Shown here: positions 63,083 through 64,000 of the stretch, piece after piece
Layout: the number at the start of each line of letters is the position of its first letter
Position numbering within the stretch: the stretch's first letter is position 1
Assembly: GCA_942490705.1 (NCBI GenBank)
Contig: CALNXY010000001.1
Span: 82,531-146,530 of the forward strand
DNA length: 64,000 bases
Origin: JAGRCP01 sp942490705
GTDB taxonomy: Bacteria; Chloroflexota; Anaerolineae; Caldilineales; Caldilineaceae
Direction of reading: 5' to 3'
Made by a program: the position numbers and the translations under genes
The notes under the pieces: model-generated
What the model was told of the DNA's origin: nothing
Database searches by the model: none
The model's input: the letters and a program-made list of their open reading frames with translations, nothing else

Positions 63083-64000
63083 TTAAAACGTTTCCTCGAT
63101 CCTGGCCGGGCAAGGTTTACGCACAAAGTAATCTGTTGATTCCTCCATCGACACGAAGCAGTATTCATTCACAATTTCGGACGTTAGCATTCTGTCAAAA
63201 GTCCCTGCAAAGCGCTCAAACAGAATCTGGTCCGGTCGGCGGGCTCGAATGGCATCCGCTACCTGTTCCTCCGACAGTTGCCCCGCCATAATCCGTTTCC
63301 GCGTAAAGGCTGCCGTCCAGGGCGGGACAAGGACGCCGGCCTGAAACGCATAGAAAGGTCGATCCGTTAGCATCATGCCCGAGTGCTCCATGGCGACACG
63401 TTCGACAACTGCGAGCGTGTCGCCGTCAAAATTGGGCAGGGCGCGATACGTTTCTTCAGCAATCACGCGGTCAATCCGGGCCGGAAAGACACACACGGTC
63501 AGCGCGAGCAGGAGGATCAGCAAGGAGCCAAGTGCCAGCGACCGTACGTTGCTGCCAGCGCCGGCAACAGGCGGCTTGAGGTGGAGCGCGTTCACGAGCG
63601 CCTGCACGCCAAATGCGCTGAGCCATACCAGGGGGACGGTGATCAGCACAACATGATGATGCCACAGGGGACGGTGAAACAGGAGGAGCGCCGTCGACGC
63701 GAGGAGCCAGGTTAGCGGCAACAGCAATTGCCCCCGCCGCCAGTTTTCTAACGAGAGTAGACCCAGCAGCGCCAAGAGTACGGCCAACCCGTGGCGTAGG
63801 TATGTCTGGCGGAGGTATGAGCCATTCTGTGTCTGGGCAAACGCCGTGCGTGTTTCCGCGCCAAGATGCGGCAGGACAAGCTGCGCCATGTCGCCGGCGC
63901 CAAACCACCAGCCGATTACCCCATACGCGGCAACAAACACAACAGTCCAGATCAGCAGGGGCACGATACGCGGCAACAGGTTCTCTATGTTCACACCCTG
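63083..64000 (-). CDS. C-terminal part of a polytopic membrane protein (glycosyltransferase 39-like)
   Basis: The frame is open to the right edge, so the N-terminus is outside the window. Visible are several helices (IVPLLIWTVVFVAAYGVIGW, HGLAVLLALLGLLSLENW, LLLPLTWLLASTALLLFH, LALGSLLILLLALTVCVF), followed by a soluble C-terminal domain of about 110 residues (VIAEETYRALPNFDGDTLAV, MMLTDRPFYAFQAGVLVPPW, RRPDQILFERFAGTFDRML). The layout (multi-helix core, then a short extracytoplasmic tail naming a deadline or name-like loop) fits dolichyl-phosphate-mannose-type transferases, but the catalytic N-terminal loop is not visible, so the call is tentative. Confidence 0.65.
   Translation of the reverse strand, partial: QGVNIENLLPRIVPLLIWTVVFVAAYGVIGWWFGAGDMAQLVLPHLGAETRTAFAQTQNGSYLRQTYLRHGLAVLLALLGLLSLENWRRGQLLLPLTWLLASTALLLFHRPLWHHHVVLITVPLVWLSAFGVQALVNALHLKPPVAGAGSNVRSLALGSLLILLLALTVCVFPARIDRVIAEETYRALPNFDGDTLAVVERVAMEHSGMMLTDRPFYAFQAGVLVPPWTAAFTRKRIMAGQLSEEQVADAIRARRPDQILFERFAGTFDRMLTSEIVNEYCFVSMEESTDYFVRKPCPARIEETF

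Overview
The window looks like a bacterial chromosome segment from the Chloroflexota, most likely an Anaerolineae/Caldilineae relative. This is inferred from gene content and protein style: an Isp-type [NiFe]-hydrogenase, a BTAD-AAA-TPR giant regulator, a four-S1-domain ribosomal protein S1, a LysM/lamin-tail protein, a PocR regulator and an F420-type LLM oxidoreductase. No rRNA, tRNA, CRISPR array or complete insertion sequence was recognised.

Positions 1-29.2 kb are mainly housekeeping. From the left edge they hold a (p)ppGpp synthetase/hydrolase cut by the window; miaA-yraN-rnhB reading leftward; an acetyltransferase relic; a zinc-ribbon protein; an HtrA protease; a LysM/lamin-tail protein; asnS; a WecA/MraY-type transferase; tsaD; an AI-2E-family permease with a broken 5' end; an M19 dipeptidase; a NurA-domain protein; a VTT membrane protein; yqeY; a c-di-AMP HD phosphodiesterase; ybeY and dgkA; a KDPG-aldolase-like protein without its catalytic residues; a duplicated-module lipoprotein; rex with a Rex box over its own promoter; rsmG; a DtxR-type regulator; infA, rpsU and rpsA; and a DUF4129 membrane protein. 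A 122-bp MITE-like element with 19-bp perfect terminal inverted repeats and an 8-bp target duplication sits just upstream of the rpsA promoter.

Positions 29.5-36.4 kb hold a three-gene amide-bond cluster: transglutaminase-DUF2126, circularly permuted ATP-grasp plus alpha-E, and a second transglutaminase. A PocR-type regulator with a palindromic operator candidate then precedes the hydrogenase operon hynS-isp1-isp2-hynL-hynD (36.6-42.9 kb), closed by a strong terminator. Facing it on the minus strand (49.1 to 43.0 kb) is a less familiar cluster: a BTAD-AAA-TPR regulator, two overlapping paralogous 72-residue proteins, an exported OsmC-OsmC-YdhR fusion, and a DUF4242 protein. This is the best candidate here for an undescribed system.

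Positions 49.3-64 kb are accessory and partly decayed. They contain a lipoprotein, a four-carbon acid sugar kinase, a TetR module with twin identical operators controlling two small membrane proteins, DUF2721, an aldo/keto reductase, a 2H phosphoesterase, a frameshifted CapK/PaaK-like ligase, an LLM oxidoreductase, a propeller fragment, a Geobacillus-type zinc lipase, a 48-residue leaderless ORF, an aquaporin followed by an AqpZ fragment, and a membrane protein cut by the right edge. Several genes have a -10 box only about 6 bases before the start codon, which suggests leaderless transcripts are in regular use.
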